NCBI RefSeq assembly: GCF_019710585.1
Contig: NZ_JAIFZQ010000004.1
Span: 248,001 to 312,000 of the forward strand
Direction: 5' to 3'
DNA: 64,000 bases
Source of the DNA: Arthrobacter sp. MAHUQ-56
GTDB lineage: Bacteria; Actinomycetota; Actinomycetes; Actinomycetales; Micrococcaceae
A model generated the notes under the pieces. That model was not told the origin of the DNA and searched no databases. It saw nothing but the letters and a program-made list of their open reading frames with translations. This document shows positions 54,261-62,584 of this stretch, one piece after another; position 1 is the first letter of the stretch; each line of letters begins with the position of its first letter. Made by a program: the position numbers and the translations under genes.

Positions 54261-55175
54261 CTAGTCGTTACCCCGGAGGATGGCCAGCAGGCGGATGATC
54301 TCCACGTAGAGCCAGACCAGCGTTACGGTCAGGCCGAAGGCTGCAGTCCAGGAGAAGCGCTGCGGCGCGCCGCTGCGGACACCCGCCTCAATGCTGGTGA
54401 AATCCATGATCAGGGAGAACGCGGCCAGGCCAATGGCCAGCAGGCCGATGAAGACGCCCAGCGGGATGCCGAAGATCTCAACGCTGCGCAGGCCGAAGGG
54501 CTGCTGCAGGACACCGGTCCACATCATCACCATGTTGACCAGGGCGAACACGGCATACCCGATCACGGCGATCATGAAGAACCGCATGGCCTTCGGTGTG
54601 GCGCGGACCTTGCCGCTCTTGAAGAGGACCAGGGTCACGGCGAACACCGACAGCGTGCCAATGACGGCCTGCAGGCCGACGCCCGGGAACTGCGTGTCCA
54701 GGATCCTGGTGAGGCCGCCGAGGAAGAGGCCTTCCAGGGCTGCGTAGGCCAGGATCAGGGCCGGCGAGGGCTGCTTCTTGAACGTGTTGACCAGGGCAAG
54801 CACGAAGCCGCCCAGGGCGCCGACGATCATGAGCATCGAGGCCAGGCCCAGCCCGACCGTGAGGGTGATGGCAGCGCCCACCAGGACGGCCCCGAGGCAC
54901 GCTGCCGTCTTCATGATGACGTCGTCGAACGTCATCCGGCCGGTGTCTGCGGGCCCGGCCGACGGCTGGCTGTACATCTGGCGCAGCTGCTCGTCGGTCA
55001 TGCTCTGGGGCTGCGCGTTCCAGCCCTGCTGGCCGTAGGGTGCCTGGCTGTACGGCTGCTGGCCATACTGTGCCTGGCCATAGGGAGCACCGTAAGGAGC
55101 CTGCGGTACAGGCGGTGCCTGGGTGGCTCCACGGAAACTCTTTCCGTTGAAGATCGGGTTGCCGCCAAGTGCCAT
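54261..55175 (-). CDS. Bax inhibitor-1/YccA family membrane protein
   Basis: 304-aa seven-helix protein of the BI-1/YccA class, whose members are pH-gated Ca2+ leak channels or partners of membrane proteases. A cytoplasmic N-terminus rich in Tyr, Gln and Pro (repeats like YGQAQYGQQPY, residues 22-55) is typical of actinobacterial members. The helices follow from about residue 95, ending with the conserved LVWLYVEIIRLLAILRG where acidic residues form the putative sensor. GGAGGA lies about 9 nt before ATG 55175. It is a single gene between two terminators. Confidence 0.92.
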   Translation of the reverse strand: MALGGNPIFNGKSFRGATQAPPVPQAPYGAPYGQAQYGQQPYSQAPYGQQGWNAQPQSMTDEQLRQMYSQPSAGPADTGRMTFDDVIMKTAACLGAVLVGAAITLTVGLGLASMLMIVGALGGFVLALVNTFKKQPSPALILAYAALEGLFLGGLTRILDTQFPGVGLQAVIGTLSVFAVTLVLFKSGKVRATPKAMRFFMIAVIGYAVFALVNMVMMWTGVLQQPFGLRSVEIFGIPLGVFIGLLAIGLAAFSLIMDFTSIEAGVRSGAPQRFSWTAAFGLTVTLVWLYVEIIRLLAILRGND

Positions 55176-55308
55176 TGCGGGGTTCCTCCATGTTGGGTGT
55201 GGGTGATGTACTTTTCGTTACGCTACCAATTCCCACGTCGGGCTTCTCCCGAAAGTTCCCGCAGCAGCGGCTCCGCAACCTAACCGTGACTCTTGGGCCC
55301 CGGCCGGG

Positions 55309-55340
55309 GCCGGGCGCCGGGCGGCTGCCCGGCGCCCGGC
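55309..55340 (-). terminator. Terminator of the liv operon
   Basis: A 14-bp stem (55309-55322 with 55327-55340, loop GGCT) lies immediately after the livF stop. There is no T tract. Confidence 0.65.
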
Positions 55341-55343
55341 GCC

Positions 55344-56057
55344 CTACCCGACGCCCAGGTAGGCCTCCTTCACTGCGGGATCCTCCAGGAGTTCCTTGCC
55401 GGTGCCGCTGTGCGTGATCTCGCCGGTCTCCAGCACGAATGCCCGGTGGGCTCCGGCCAGCGCCTGGTTGGCGTTCTGCTCCACCATCAGGACCGTGGTG
55501 CCCTGGTTGTTGATCTCCTTGATGATCTTGAAGATCTGGCGGATGAACTGCGGCGCCAGCCCCATGGATGGCTCGTCGAGCAGCAGCAGCTTCGGGTTGG
55601 ACATCAACGCCCGGCCAATGGCCAGCATCTGCTGCTCGCCGCCGGACATGGTGCCGCCGAACTGCTTTTCGCGTTCCTTCAACCGGGGAAACAGGTCGAA
55701 GACGCGTTCCAGGTCCTTGGCTACGCCGCTCCTGTCCTTGCGGCCAAAAGTTCCCATATCCAGGTTTTCCATGACGGTCATGCCCGGGAAGATGCCGCGT
55801 CCCTCCGGTGCCTGGGAGATCCCGTGGACAACCCGGATGTGCGCCTTCATCTTTGTGATGTCCTGGCCGGCGAAGGTGATCGTGCCTTCCGAGCAGTTGA
55901 GCAGTCCGGAAATGGTCCGCATGGTGGTGGTCTTGCCCGCGCCGTTGGCCCCGATCAGGGCCACCACTTCCCCCTCATTGACCGTGAAGGACATGTCCCG
56001 CAGGGCCTGGATGCGGCCGTAGTGGACGGACACTCCTTTGAGTTCAAGCAACGTCAT
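55344..56057 (-). CDS. livF: Branched-chain amino acid ABC transporter ATPase LivF
   Basis: 237-aa ABC ATPase. Walker A is GANGAGKTTTMR, signature MSGGEQQMLAIGRAL, Walker B LLLLDEPSMGLAP with the D-loop following, and the typical LivF end VLETGEITHSGTGKELLEDP. ATG 56057 (MTLLELKGVSV) overlaps the livG stop by 14 bp and is preferred to the ATG at 56102. It should pair with LivG to energise uptake of leucine, isoleucine and valine or related amides. Last gene of the liv operon. Confidence 0.93.
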   Translation of the reverse strand: MTLLELKGVSVHYGRIQALRDMSFTVNEGEVVALIGANGAGKTTTMRTISGLLNCSEGTITFAGQDITKMKAHIRVVHGISQAPEGRGIFPGMTVMENLDMGTFGRKDRSGVAKDLERVFDLFPRLKEREKQFGGTMSGGEQQMLAIGRALMSNPKLLLLDEPSMGLAPQFIRQIFKIIKEINNQGTTVLMVEQNANQALAGAHRAFVLETGEITHSGTGKELLEDPAVKEAYLGVG

Positions 56058-56994
56058 CTTCGGGCTCTCCCAGGTAGGCGGCAATAACACGCGGGTCTTC
56101 ACGGATTTCGCGGGGCAGTCCGTCCGCGATCTTCTTGCCGAATTCCAGCACCACGATCCGGTCCGTCACTCCCATGACGAGCTTCATGTCGTGCTCAATC
56201 AGCAGCACGGTGTAGCCCTCATCCCTGATGGTGCGGATGAGGGCCATGAGCTCCTCTTTCTCCGCGGGGTTGAAGCCGGCCGCAGGTTCGTCAAGGCACA
56301 GCACCTTGGGATCGGTGGCCAGGGCCCGGGCGATCTCCAGCCGCCGCTGGTAACCGTACGGCAGCTGGCGGGACAGCACATGCGCATGGCTGCCGATCCC
56401 CACAAAATCCAGCAGCGCCATCCCGCGCTCAATGGCCGACTTTTCTTCCCGGATGTGCGTGGGCAGGCGAAGCAAAGCCCCGCCCACACTGGTGCGGTGC
56501 CGGGCATCCAGGCCCACCACCACATTTTCCAGCGCGGTCATCTCGCCGAACAGCCGAATGTTCTGGAACGTGCGCGAGAGGCCCAGGCGCGTGATCTTGT
56601 GCTGCTTGATGCCGTTCAGGACCTGGCCCTCCAGCACCACTTTGCCGCTGGTGGGCTTGTAGACACCTGTCATGGCGTTGAAGCAGGTGGTCTTTCCCGC
56701 ACCGTTGGGGCCGATAAGCCCCAGGATCTCTCCGCGCTTGATGTTGAAACTGATATTGTCCAGGGCCACGAGGCCGCCGAACTTGATGGTCAGGTTCTGC
56801 ACCTCCACGATGTTGTCGCCGACTTTGACCGCGATGTCGCGGTCGGGCGCCACCTTCTCGGCCAGTTCCTGGTCAACCCCGGCTTCCGCCAGGGCTTCCA
56901 TGTCCAGCTCAGGGGCGACAGGGGTCCCCGGGGTCTCCTGCGCCGGCTGTTCCTCCACGCTGCTGGACCCGGCGTGCCTTTCCTCGGAGCTCAT
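56044..56994 (-). CDS. livG: Branched-chain amino acid ABC transporter ATPase LivG
   Basis: 316-aa ABC ATPase with Walker A GPNGAGKTTCFN, signature-type LPYGYQRRLEIARAL and Walker B VLCLDEPAAGFNP, plus the LivG-typical HDMKLVMGVTDRIVVLEFG. The ABC core begins at about residue 62; before it is an acidic, Pro/Glu-rich extension of about 55 residues not found in the usual 255-residue LivG. The ATG overlaps the livM stop by four bases. An N-terminal extension of this kind may be lineage-specific. Confidence 0.93.
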   Translation of the reverse strand: MSSEERHAGSSSVEEQPAQETPGTPVAPELDMEALAEAGVDQELAEKVAPDRDIAVKVGDNIVEVQNLTIKFGGLVALDNISFNIKRGEILGLIGPNGAGKTTCFNAMTGVYKPTSGKVVLEGQVLNGIKQHKITRLGLSRTFQNIRLFGEMTALENVVVGLDARHRTSVGGALLRLPTHIREEKSAIERGMALLDFVGIGSHAHVLSRQLPYGYQRRLEIARALATDPKVLCLDEPAAGFNPAEKEELMALIRTIRDEGYTVLLIEHDMKLVMGVTDRIVVLEFGKKIADGLPREIREDPRVIAAYLGEPEDDVA

Positions 56995-58238
56995 GCCTCC
57001 GCCCCTCTCTCGCCGGCCGCGCGGGAATCCGTGCCCGCCGGCGGCTTGTCCGTGTCTTTGGGTTCCATGGCGGCCCGGTTGGTGACCTTGTTCAGGGCCG
57101 TCCGGCCGTAGGCGAGCAACCGTTGTCGGGCAGGAAGCAGGCCCTGTGACCGGAAGATCATGATCAGCACCAGCGCGATGCCGAAGATCAGGTACTTGTA
57201 CTCGGCAATGGCCGTGAACCTGAGCGGAATGTAGCTGACCAGGGCCCCGCCAAGGATGGCGCCTACCTTGTTGCCTGCGCCGCCCAGCACGACGGCTGCG
57301 AGGAACAGGATGGAGGTGGTGACGTCGAATTTCTGGTTGTTGACGAACCCGACCTGCCCGGCGAAAAGAGCGCCGGAGAGACCACCGATGGCGGCGCCAA
57401 TGGCGAAGGCCCACACCTTGTACTTGAAGGTGGGAACACCCATGATTTCGGCGGCGTCCTCGTCCTCGCGGATGGCGATCCAGGCCCGGCCCACCCGGCT
57501 TCGTTCCAGGTTGCCCACCAGGAGGGTGACGATGATGATGATGGTCAGCGTCAGCCAGTACCAGGGCACGCCGTTGGAGTTGGAAAAGATGGGCGTGCCG
57601 TCAGCCTCGGTACCCGGCGGGTGGCCGACGTTCTGGAAGCCAACCTGGCCCTTCATGGCGGGGATGATCGTGGCCAGGATGCGGATGATCTCGCCGAAGC
57701 CAAGCGTCACGATGGCGAGGTAGTCGCCCCTGAGGCGCAGGGTGGGCACGCCCAGCATGACGCCGAAGAACATGGTGACCGCCATGGCCAAAGGAAGCGT
57801 CCAGAGGTACGGGATGTGCAGGTAGGGCGAATCCGGGCTGGTCAGCATGGCGGCAACATAGGAACCCACCGCAAAGAAGGCAACGTACCCCAGGTCCAGG
57901 AGCCCGGCGTAGCCCACCACGACATTCAGGCCGACGGCGATCAGCGCAAAGCGTGCCATGTCGAAGCAGGCCAGGGCGAAGTTGTTTCCCGGCTCGGTGG
58001 TGATGATCGGCGGGTTGATCAGCGGGAGCAGGTAGGCCAGTACTACAACGATCACCAAAAAAGCCCACTGCTGCTGGCGGGACAATGCGTGCCAGCGGTC
58101 GGAGAAGTAGCCGGGCTTGCGTTTCCCCCGCTCGCGCAGGTCGCTTCTTCCCGCGGCCTTCGACGAGGCTTCGCGGTCCTCTGCTGCCTGCTCGGCTGCA
58201 GCGGTCTGCATCGGCGTGGGGCCATCCGTCATGCTCAT
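56991..58238 (-). CDS. livM: Branched-chain amino acid ABC transporter permease LivM
   Basis: 415-aa permease with about ten helices. Conserved segments: NVVVGYAGLLDLGYVAFFAVGSYVAA, LPLAMAVTMFFGVMLGVPTLRLRGDYLAIVTLGFGEI and AWIAIREDEDAAEIMG (the ATPase-coupling EAA-like loop). The first 60 residues are hydrophilic. ATG 58238 has GGAAGGAG about 5 nt upstream and overlaps the livH stop by four bases. It forms the translocation pore with LivH. Confidence 0.94.
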   Translation of the reverse strand: MSMTDGPTPMQTAAAEQAAEDREASSKAAGRSDLRERGKRKPGYFSDRWHALSRQQQWAFLVIVVVLAYLLPLINPPIITTEPGNNFALACFDMARFALIAVGLNVVVGYAGLLDLGYVAFFAVGSYVAAMLTSPDSPYLHIPYLWTLPLAMAVTMFFGVMLGVPTLRLRGDYLAIVTLGFGEIIRILATIIPAMKGQVGFQNVGHPPGTEADGTPIFSNSNGVPWYWLTLTIIIIVTLLVGNLERSRVGRAWIAIREDEDAAEIMGVPTFKYKVWAFAIGAAIGGLSGALFAGQVGFVNNQKFDVTTSILFLAAVVLGGAGNKVGAILGGALVSYIPLRFTAIAEYKYLIFGIALVLIMIFRSQGLLPARQRLLAYGRTALNKVTNRAAMEPKDTDKPPAGTDSRAAGERGAEA

Positions 58239-59242
58239 GCTTTGCTCCTTCCAAGGGAGGTTCCGAGGATGCCTTCCGGCCGCAGCAGCAGCACGAGGAC
58301 CAGCACCACGAACGCGACGACGTCGGTCCACTGGGAGTTGCCCAGCAGGATCTGCCCGTAGTTACCGATCAGGCCGAGCAGCAGGCCGCCGAGCAACGCG
58401 CCACGAACGTTGCCGATGCCACCGAGCACCGCCGCGGCGAATGCCTTGATACCCAGGACGAACCCACCGCTGTACTGGACACCGGACGGGATTTTCATGA
58501 CGTAGAACAAGGCGGCGGCTCCCGCGAGCAGGCCTCCGATGACGAAGGTGGTAATAATGATGCGCTCTTTGTTGACGCCCATCAACGTTGCCGTGTCCGG
58601 ATCCTGGGCGACAGCGCGGATGCCGCGGCCGGTGCGTGACTTGCTGATGAACCGGTCAATGCCCACCATCATGATGACTGCGGCGATGATGATCACCAGC
58701 TGCTGCGAATCGATGATGGTGCCGAAGACGTCGAAGATGGGGGTGGGCCGGAACATCGTCAGCGCCAGTTCGGGGCTGGGTCCGCGCCACAGGTAGATCA
58801 GGTACTGGATGGTGAAGGAAGCGCCGATGGCAGTGATCAGGAACACCAGGCGGGGGGCGTTTCGTTTGCGCAGCGGTTTGTAGGCAATGCGCTCCAGCAG
58901 GAAAGCCGTCACGGCCGAGGCAACCATGGCCAGGACCAGCGCCAGGAGCAGGTTGAGAATAATGGCCCAAATGTCCAGCCTGGGGACCGATGGACCGAAG
59001 CCAAGGCCGCTGAGGGTGAAAAAGACGGCATAGCAGCCGACGATGAACACTTCCGAGTGGGCGAAGTTGATCAGGTTGAGCACACCGTAAACCAGCGTGT
59101 AACCCAGCGCTACGAGCGCATAAATGGCCCCGAAGGTGAGGCCGTCAAAGGTGGCACTCCAGAAATTTTCGGCCAGCGACGGGACGTCGAAGGTGATCCA
59201 GTCGTTTTCCGTCGGGAGTAGTGGGACAAGAGAGGGAAGCAT
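58235..59242 (-). CDS. livH: Branched-chain amino acid ABC transporter permease LivH
   Basis: 335-aa permease with about eight helices and the LivH motifs GAIYALVALGYTLVYGVLNLINFAHSEVF, RKRNAPRLVFLITAIG, GRGIRAVAQDPDTATLMGVN (coupling loop) and GGIGNVRGALLGGLLLGLI. ATG 59242 is preferred to GTG 59266 because AGGA sits 8 nt upstream. The gene follows livK after 154 bp that contain a terminator-like hairpin, so permease and ATPase expression may be lower than that of the binding protein. Confidence 0.94.
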   Translation of the reverse strand: MLPSLVPLLPTENDWITFDVPSLAENFWSATFDGLTFGAIYALVALGYTLVYGVLNLINFAHSEVFIVGCYAVFFTLSGLGFGPSVPRLDIWAIILNLLLALVLAMVASAVTAFLLERIAYKPLRKRNAPRLVFLITAIGASFTIQYLIYLWRGPSPELALTMFRPTPIFDVFGTIIDSQQLVIIIAAVIMMVGIDRFISKSRTGRGIRAVAQDPDTATLMGVNKERIIITTFVIGGLLAGAAALFYVMKIPSGVQYSGGFVLGIKAFAAAVLGGIGNVRGALLGGLLLGLIGNYGQILLGNSQWTDVVAFVVLVLVLLLRPEGILGTSLGRSKA

Positions 59243-59343
59243 GGGAACATCCTGATCCAGTTGCACGCGGCCTTGTGGGCCCGGCCGTGGGACTTATGTC
59301 TATTGACCTGGTTTGGTCATGGGCTGCTGCCGAGCGAAGAAAA

Positions 59344-59379
59344 GGCTGTGGGGGCCTGCTGATGCTGGCCCCCACAGCC
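59344..59379 (-). terminator. Hairpin with T tract between livK and livH
   Basis: A 13-bp perfect stem (59344-59356 with 59367-59379) is followed on the minus strand by TTTTCTT. It lies after livK and before livH and probably causes partial termination. Confidence 0.75.
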
Positions 59380-59396
59380 GATTCCCGCCGTTCCGG

Positions 59397-60629
59397 CTAC
59401 TCCCCGATCGGGCCGACGGGAACGATCTTTCCGTTCTCCACCTTGTAGCCGTATACCGTTGGGGCCTGGAGCTCGCCCTTGGCATCCCACTTGTAGTGCT
59501 TGCTCAGGCCGTCCTTATCGTAGGACTTGACCCAGGAGAGCAGGTCCGCGCGGCTCTGCTTGCCCGCATCAATACCGGACAGGAGGACGGTGGCGGCGTC
59601 GTAGCCCTCGATGGAGTACGTACCGGGCTCCGCACCCTTGGAGACTTCCTTGTAGGCGGAGGCGAAATCGGGGATCAGTTCACCCGGGAGGCACGGGCAG
59701 GTGAAGTAGGCGTTGTTCGAAGCGTCGCCTGCCTGCTTGATGAACTGGTCATCCTTCACGCCGTCGGGGCCCACGAACGTGCCGGTGAAGCCCTTGCCCA
59801 CAAGCTGCTGGGCAAACGGCGCACCCTCTGCGTAGTAGCCGGCGTAGTACACAGCGTCGGCCTTGGCGTTCATGATCTTGGAGATGACAGCCGAGAAATC
59901 CTTCTGGCCGGTGGTCACCTTTTCCGTGCCTGTCAAGGCGCTGCCCAGACCGCCCGAGGTGGAGGTTCCCAGGCCGATGCCGTAGTCGGAGTCGTCCTGG
60001 ACCAGGTACACCTTCTTGGCCCCGATCTTGCCGGTAAGGAACTTGGCGGCTGCAGGGCCCTGGACGGCGTCGTTGCCGAGGCCCCGGAAGAAGGTGGTCC
60101 AGCCGTTCTCGGTCAGGCTCGGGTTGGTTGCAGACGGCGTGATGTGGACCAGTCCCTTCTGCTCGAAGATGTTGCCCGTGGCCTTGGATTCACCCGAGAA
60201 CGGGAGGCCGATGACGCCGATGATGTCCGTCTCGCTGACCATCTGGGTGACCGGGCCGGTGGCCTTGTTCGGGTCGCCTTCGGTATCGAACTTCTTGAAC
60301 TGGACTTGGCAGCCGGGGTTGGCCTTGTTGTGCTGGTCGATGGCCAACTGGACGCCGTTAAAGATGTTGACGCCGAGCTGGGCGTTGGGGCCGGTCTGTG
60401 CTCCGGCGTAGGCGATCGTGGTGCTGGCAGGGCAGGTTGCCTTGCCGTCGCCGGCCGGCTTCACCGCGCCGGACGGGACGTCCACTTTCGAGATGGCAGG
60501 GATGTTCACCTTGTTGGACGCGCCCGAGCTCTCGCCGGTGCTGGGACCCGACGGGTTGGCGCAGGCCGAAAACAGCATGCTGACTGTGGCTGCTGCCGCC
60601 AACGAGGTGAGGACTTTCTTTCGGTACAT
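59397..60629 (-). CDS. livK: Branched-chain amino acid ABC transporter substrate-binding lipoprotein
   Basis: 410-aa exported lipoprotein. A short basic start (MYRKKVLTS) and hydrophobic stretch lead to the lipobox LFSAC, with Cys about residue 22. The mature part is a periplasmic-binding-protein type I fold (peripla_BP_6): IAYAGAQTGPNAQLGVNIFNGVQLAIDQ, VTQMVSETDIIGVIGLPFSGES, KKVYLVQDDSDYGIGLG and DAVYYAGYYAEGAPFAQQLV. ATG 60629 has GGAAGG 7 nt upstream and is preferred to upstream codons. Substrate among branched-chain amino acids or amides cannot be fixed. A CRP-type operator lies upstream. Confidence 0.94.
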   Translation of the reverse strand: MYRKKVLTSLAAAATVSMLFSACANPSGPSTGESSGASNKVNIPAISKVDVPSGAVKPAGDGKATCPASTTIAYAGAQTGPNAQLGVNIFNGVQLAIDQHNKANPGCQVQFKKFDTEGDPNKATGPVTQMVSETDIIGVIGLPFSGESKATGNIFEQKGLVHITPSATNPSLTENGWTTFFRGLGNDAVQGPAAAKFLTGKIGAKKVYLVQDDSDYGIGLGTSTSGGLGSALTGTEKVTTGQKDFSAVISKIMNAKADAVYYAGYYAEGAPFAQQLVGKGFTGTFVGPDGVKDDQFIKQAGDASNNAYFTCPCLPGELIPDFASAYKEVSKGAEPGTYSIEGYDAATVLLSGIDAGKQSRADLLSWVKSYDKDGLSKHYKWDAKGELQAPTVYGYKVENGKIVPVGPIGE

Positions 60630-60719
60630 GTGTCTGCCTTCCGAAACAGGGCCATGCGATGCGTATGCGGAAACGTAGGGGCGCCTCGGCGCCCATGGTG
60701 AAACCAGGTGTTCCTGATT

Positions 60720-60771
60720 TAGCTTCAAGCTAGTGCATAGAGAGCAGGGAAACTAAGTGACTGAGGTCACA
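60720..60771. promoter_or_regulatory. livK upstream region with CRP/GlxR-type site and palindrome
   Basis: AGTGA-CTGAGG-TCACA at 60756-60771 is a symmetric GTGA-N6-TCAC operator close to the CRP/GlxR consensus. TAGCTT-C-AAGCTA at 60720-60732 is a 13-bp palindrome. Both lie 90-145 bp upstream of the livK start. Confidence 0.45.
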
Positions 60772-60873
60772 GCCTTATAACAGTCGTTTCCTATGTGGAA
60801 TTAAATGCCGGAAGCCGCCTGCATCGCAGGCGGCTTCCGGGCGGCGGGCCCCTTGAGGGCTCCTGCCGCGATG

Positions 60874-60947
60874 TACCCCAGGTGGGACTCGAACCCACAA
60901 CACGCGGATTTTAAGTCCGTTGCCTCTGCCAATTGGGCTACTGGGGC
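60874..60947 (-). tRNA. tRNA with UAA anticodon, short variable loop
   Basis: 74 nt without encoded CCA. The acceptor stem pairs GCCCCAG (60941-60947) with CTGGGGT, discriminator A. The D arm has GCC/GGC, the anticodon loop is CTTAAAA (anticodon TAA, leucine UUA), with an A-C mismatch at the outer end of the anticodon stem. The variable loop is only about five bases (GTGTT), and the T arm GTGGG-TTCGAGT-CCCAC is canonical. Bacterial leucine tRNAs have a long variable arm, so the architecture conflicts with the anticodon. The body resembles tRNA-Lys. A tRNA caller would probably label it tRNA-Leu(TAA); its charging identity is uncertain. Confidence 0.85.
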
Positions 60948-60994
60948 GCCGGGTCAATGGTACCTGTCCAAGGGGCCCGGGCTGGAAACGCCGG

Positions 60995-61028
60995 CGGCGG
61001 CCGGCCCCCAAAAAGGGACCGGCCGCCG
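60995..61028 (-). terminator. Terminator of ndh
   Basis: A 10-bp outer stem (60995-61004 with 61019-61028) continues into an inner CCC/GGG stem with an A-rich loop. It follows the ndh stop and precedes the tRNA. Confidence 0.7.
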
Positions 61029-61058
61029 TCGTACGTCTGATGGCACCTGCAGCGATGG

Positions 61059-62525
61059 CTACTTGGCGCTGGCAGGCACCGTTTCCTTCGGCGCAGCAGC
61101 AGCCGTTGAACCTGAGCCGCCGGCCGGGGCGGCGGCCGGGGCAGCAGCCGGCTTCGGAGCCGGGGTGGCGGCGGCCACGAAGGCACCGCGCGGGTTATCC
61201 AGGTCCAGCAGCTGGGTGGTGTCGCGTCCGGCGAAGAAGCTGATGATCCAGTTGAAGATCACGCGGAACTTGCGCTCGAAGGTAGGCATCGCCATGCCGT
61301 GGTAGCCGCGGTGTGCCAGCCAGGCGAGCGGCCCCTTGAGGCCGATGCGGCCGAGGAGGTTGATGTTGGCAACGCCCTTCCATTCACCGAATCCGGCCAC
61401 GGCACCGAGGTTCTTGTGCTTGTAGTCGGCCAGCGGCTTGTCCCAGCGCGACGCCCACAGGTTCTTGGCGAGGCGCTTGGCCTGGCGAAGGGCGTGCTGG
61501 GCGTTCGGGACGCAGGTGCCGTCCGGCAGGCCCTTGCCCGTGAGGTCGGGAACGGCGGCGATGTCGCCGGCGGCCCAGGCGTTCTCCACGATGCCCTCGT
61601 CACCGGCAATGCGGAGGTCGGGCAGGACGCGGACGCGGCCGCGGGGTTCGAGCGGGAAGTCGGTGGAGCGGACCATCGGGTTGGCCTGCACGCCGGCCGT
61701 CCACACCAGGGTGTCGGCCTCGAATTCCTGCGCGGGGGTCTTGTCCGGGAGGTTGATCAGCTTGAGGGTGCCCTCTGCGCTGTCCAGGGAGGTGTTCAGG
61801 AGGACCTCGATGCCGCGGCTGCGCAGGTGCTCAACCACCCAGTCGGCCTGCTTCGCGGTGACCTCGGGCATGATGCGGCCCATGGCTTCGACCAGGACGA
61901 AGCGGACTTCCTCCTGCTTGATGCGCGGGTTGTTGCGCACGGCGGCGCGGGCGAGGTCTTCCATCTCGGTGATGCACTCGATGCCGGCGAAGCCGCCGCC
62001 GACCACCACGAAGGTGAGGGCCCGGGCGCGGGCAACGGGGTCGGTCATGGTGGAGGCAACCTCAATGCGCTCCAGGAGCTTGTTGCGCAGCGCAACGGCT
62101 TCCTCGATGGTCTTCAGGCCGATGCCCTTGTCCGCAAGCCCCTTGATGGGGAAGGTGCGGGTGATGGCGCCGGCCGCAAGGACGACGTCGAAGTAGGGAA
62201 CCTCGAAGTTCTCGCCGCCGTCGGCCGGAGCCACGACAGCCGTGCGGTTGACGTGGTCAATGGAGGTGACCCGGCCCTGGATCAGTTCCGTCTGCTTGAG
62301 GTGCTGGCGGTGGGACACCACAGCGTGGCGGGCTTCGATGTTGCCGCCGGCCACCTCGGGAAGGAAGGGCTGGTAAGTCATGTAGGGCAGCGGATCGACG
62401 ACAGTGACGATGCCACCGGCGTTCGCGATCTTCTTCTGCAGTTTCAGTGCTACGTACAGGCCGACGTACCCGCCGCCGACGACGAGTACCCGGGGACGGT
62501 CCTGGAGCTGTGGGGTGGTTGCCAT
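61059..62525 (-). CDS. ndh: Type II NADH:quinone oxidoreductase
   Basis: 488-aa non-proton-pumping NADH dehydrogenase that passes electrons from NADH to menaquinone. FAD-binding VLVVGGGYVGLYVALKL, NADH-binding FVVVGGGFAGIECITE, the late FAD motif AWAAGDIAAVPDLTGKG and NAQHALRQAKRLAKNL are intact. The C-terminal membrane-binding helices end near residue 430; beyond this is an Ala/Pro-rich tail of about 50 residues. TATCCT lies 6 nt before ATG 62525 (leaderless). mycP lies 59 bp upstream in the same direction. Confidence 0.95.
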   Translation of the reverse strand: MATTPQLQDRPRVLVVGGGYVGLYVALKLQKKIANAGGIVTVVDPLPYMTYQPFLPEVAGGNIEARHAVVSHRQHLKQTELIQGRVTSIDHVNRTAVVAPADGGENFEVPYFDVVLAAGAITRTFPIKGLADKGIGLKTIEEAVALRNKLLERIEVASTMTDPVARARALTFVVVGGGFAGIECITEMEDLARAAVRNNPRIKQEEVRFVLVEAMGRIMPEVTAKQADWVVEHLRSRGIEVLLNTSLDSAEGTLKLINLPDKTPAQEFEADTLVWTAGVQANPMVRSTDFPLEPRGRVRVLPDLRIAGDEGIVENAWAAGDIAAVPDLTGKGLPDGTCVPNAQHALRQAKRLAKNLWASRWDKPLADYKHKNLGAVAGFGEWKGVANINLLGRIGLKGPLAWLAHRGYHGMAMPTFERKFRVIFNWIISFFAGRDTTQLLDLDNPRGAFVAAATPAPKPAAAPAAAPAGGSGSTAAAAPKETVPASAK

Positions 62526-62531
62526 GATTTA

Positions 62532-62537
62532 AGGATA
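62532..62537 (-). promoter_or_regulatory. -10 box of leaderless ndh promoter
   Basis: TATCCT ends 6 nt before ATG 62525. Confidence 0.5.
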
Positions 62538-62584
62538 CAGGAGTTTGTGAAAATCTTCACTAGCCTCCGGCCCTCGTGCGTAAC

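Noticed and set aside
60995..61028. Repeated GGCGGCC-type hairpins across the window as a repeat family
   Set aside because: Similar stems at 36067, 37619, 47445 and 60995 are terminators built from GC-rich inverted repeats after stop codons; their flanks and loops differ, so no mobile repeat is indicated.
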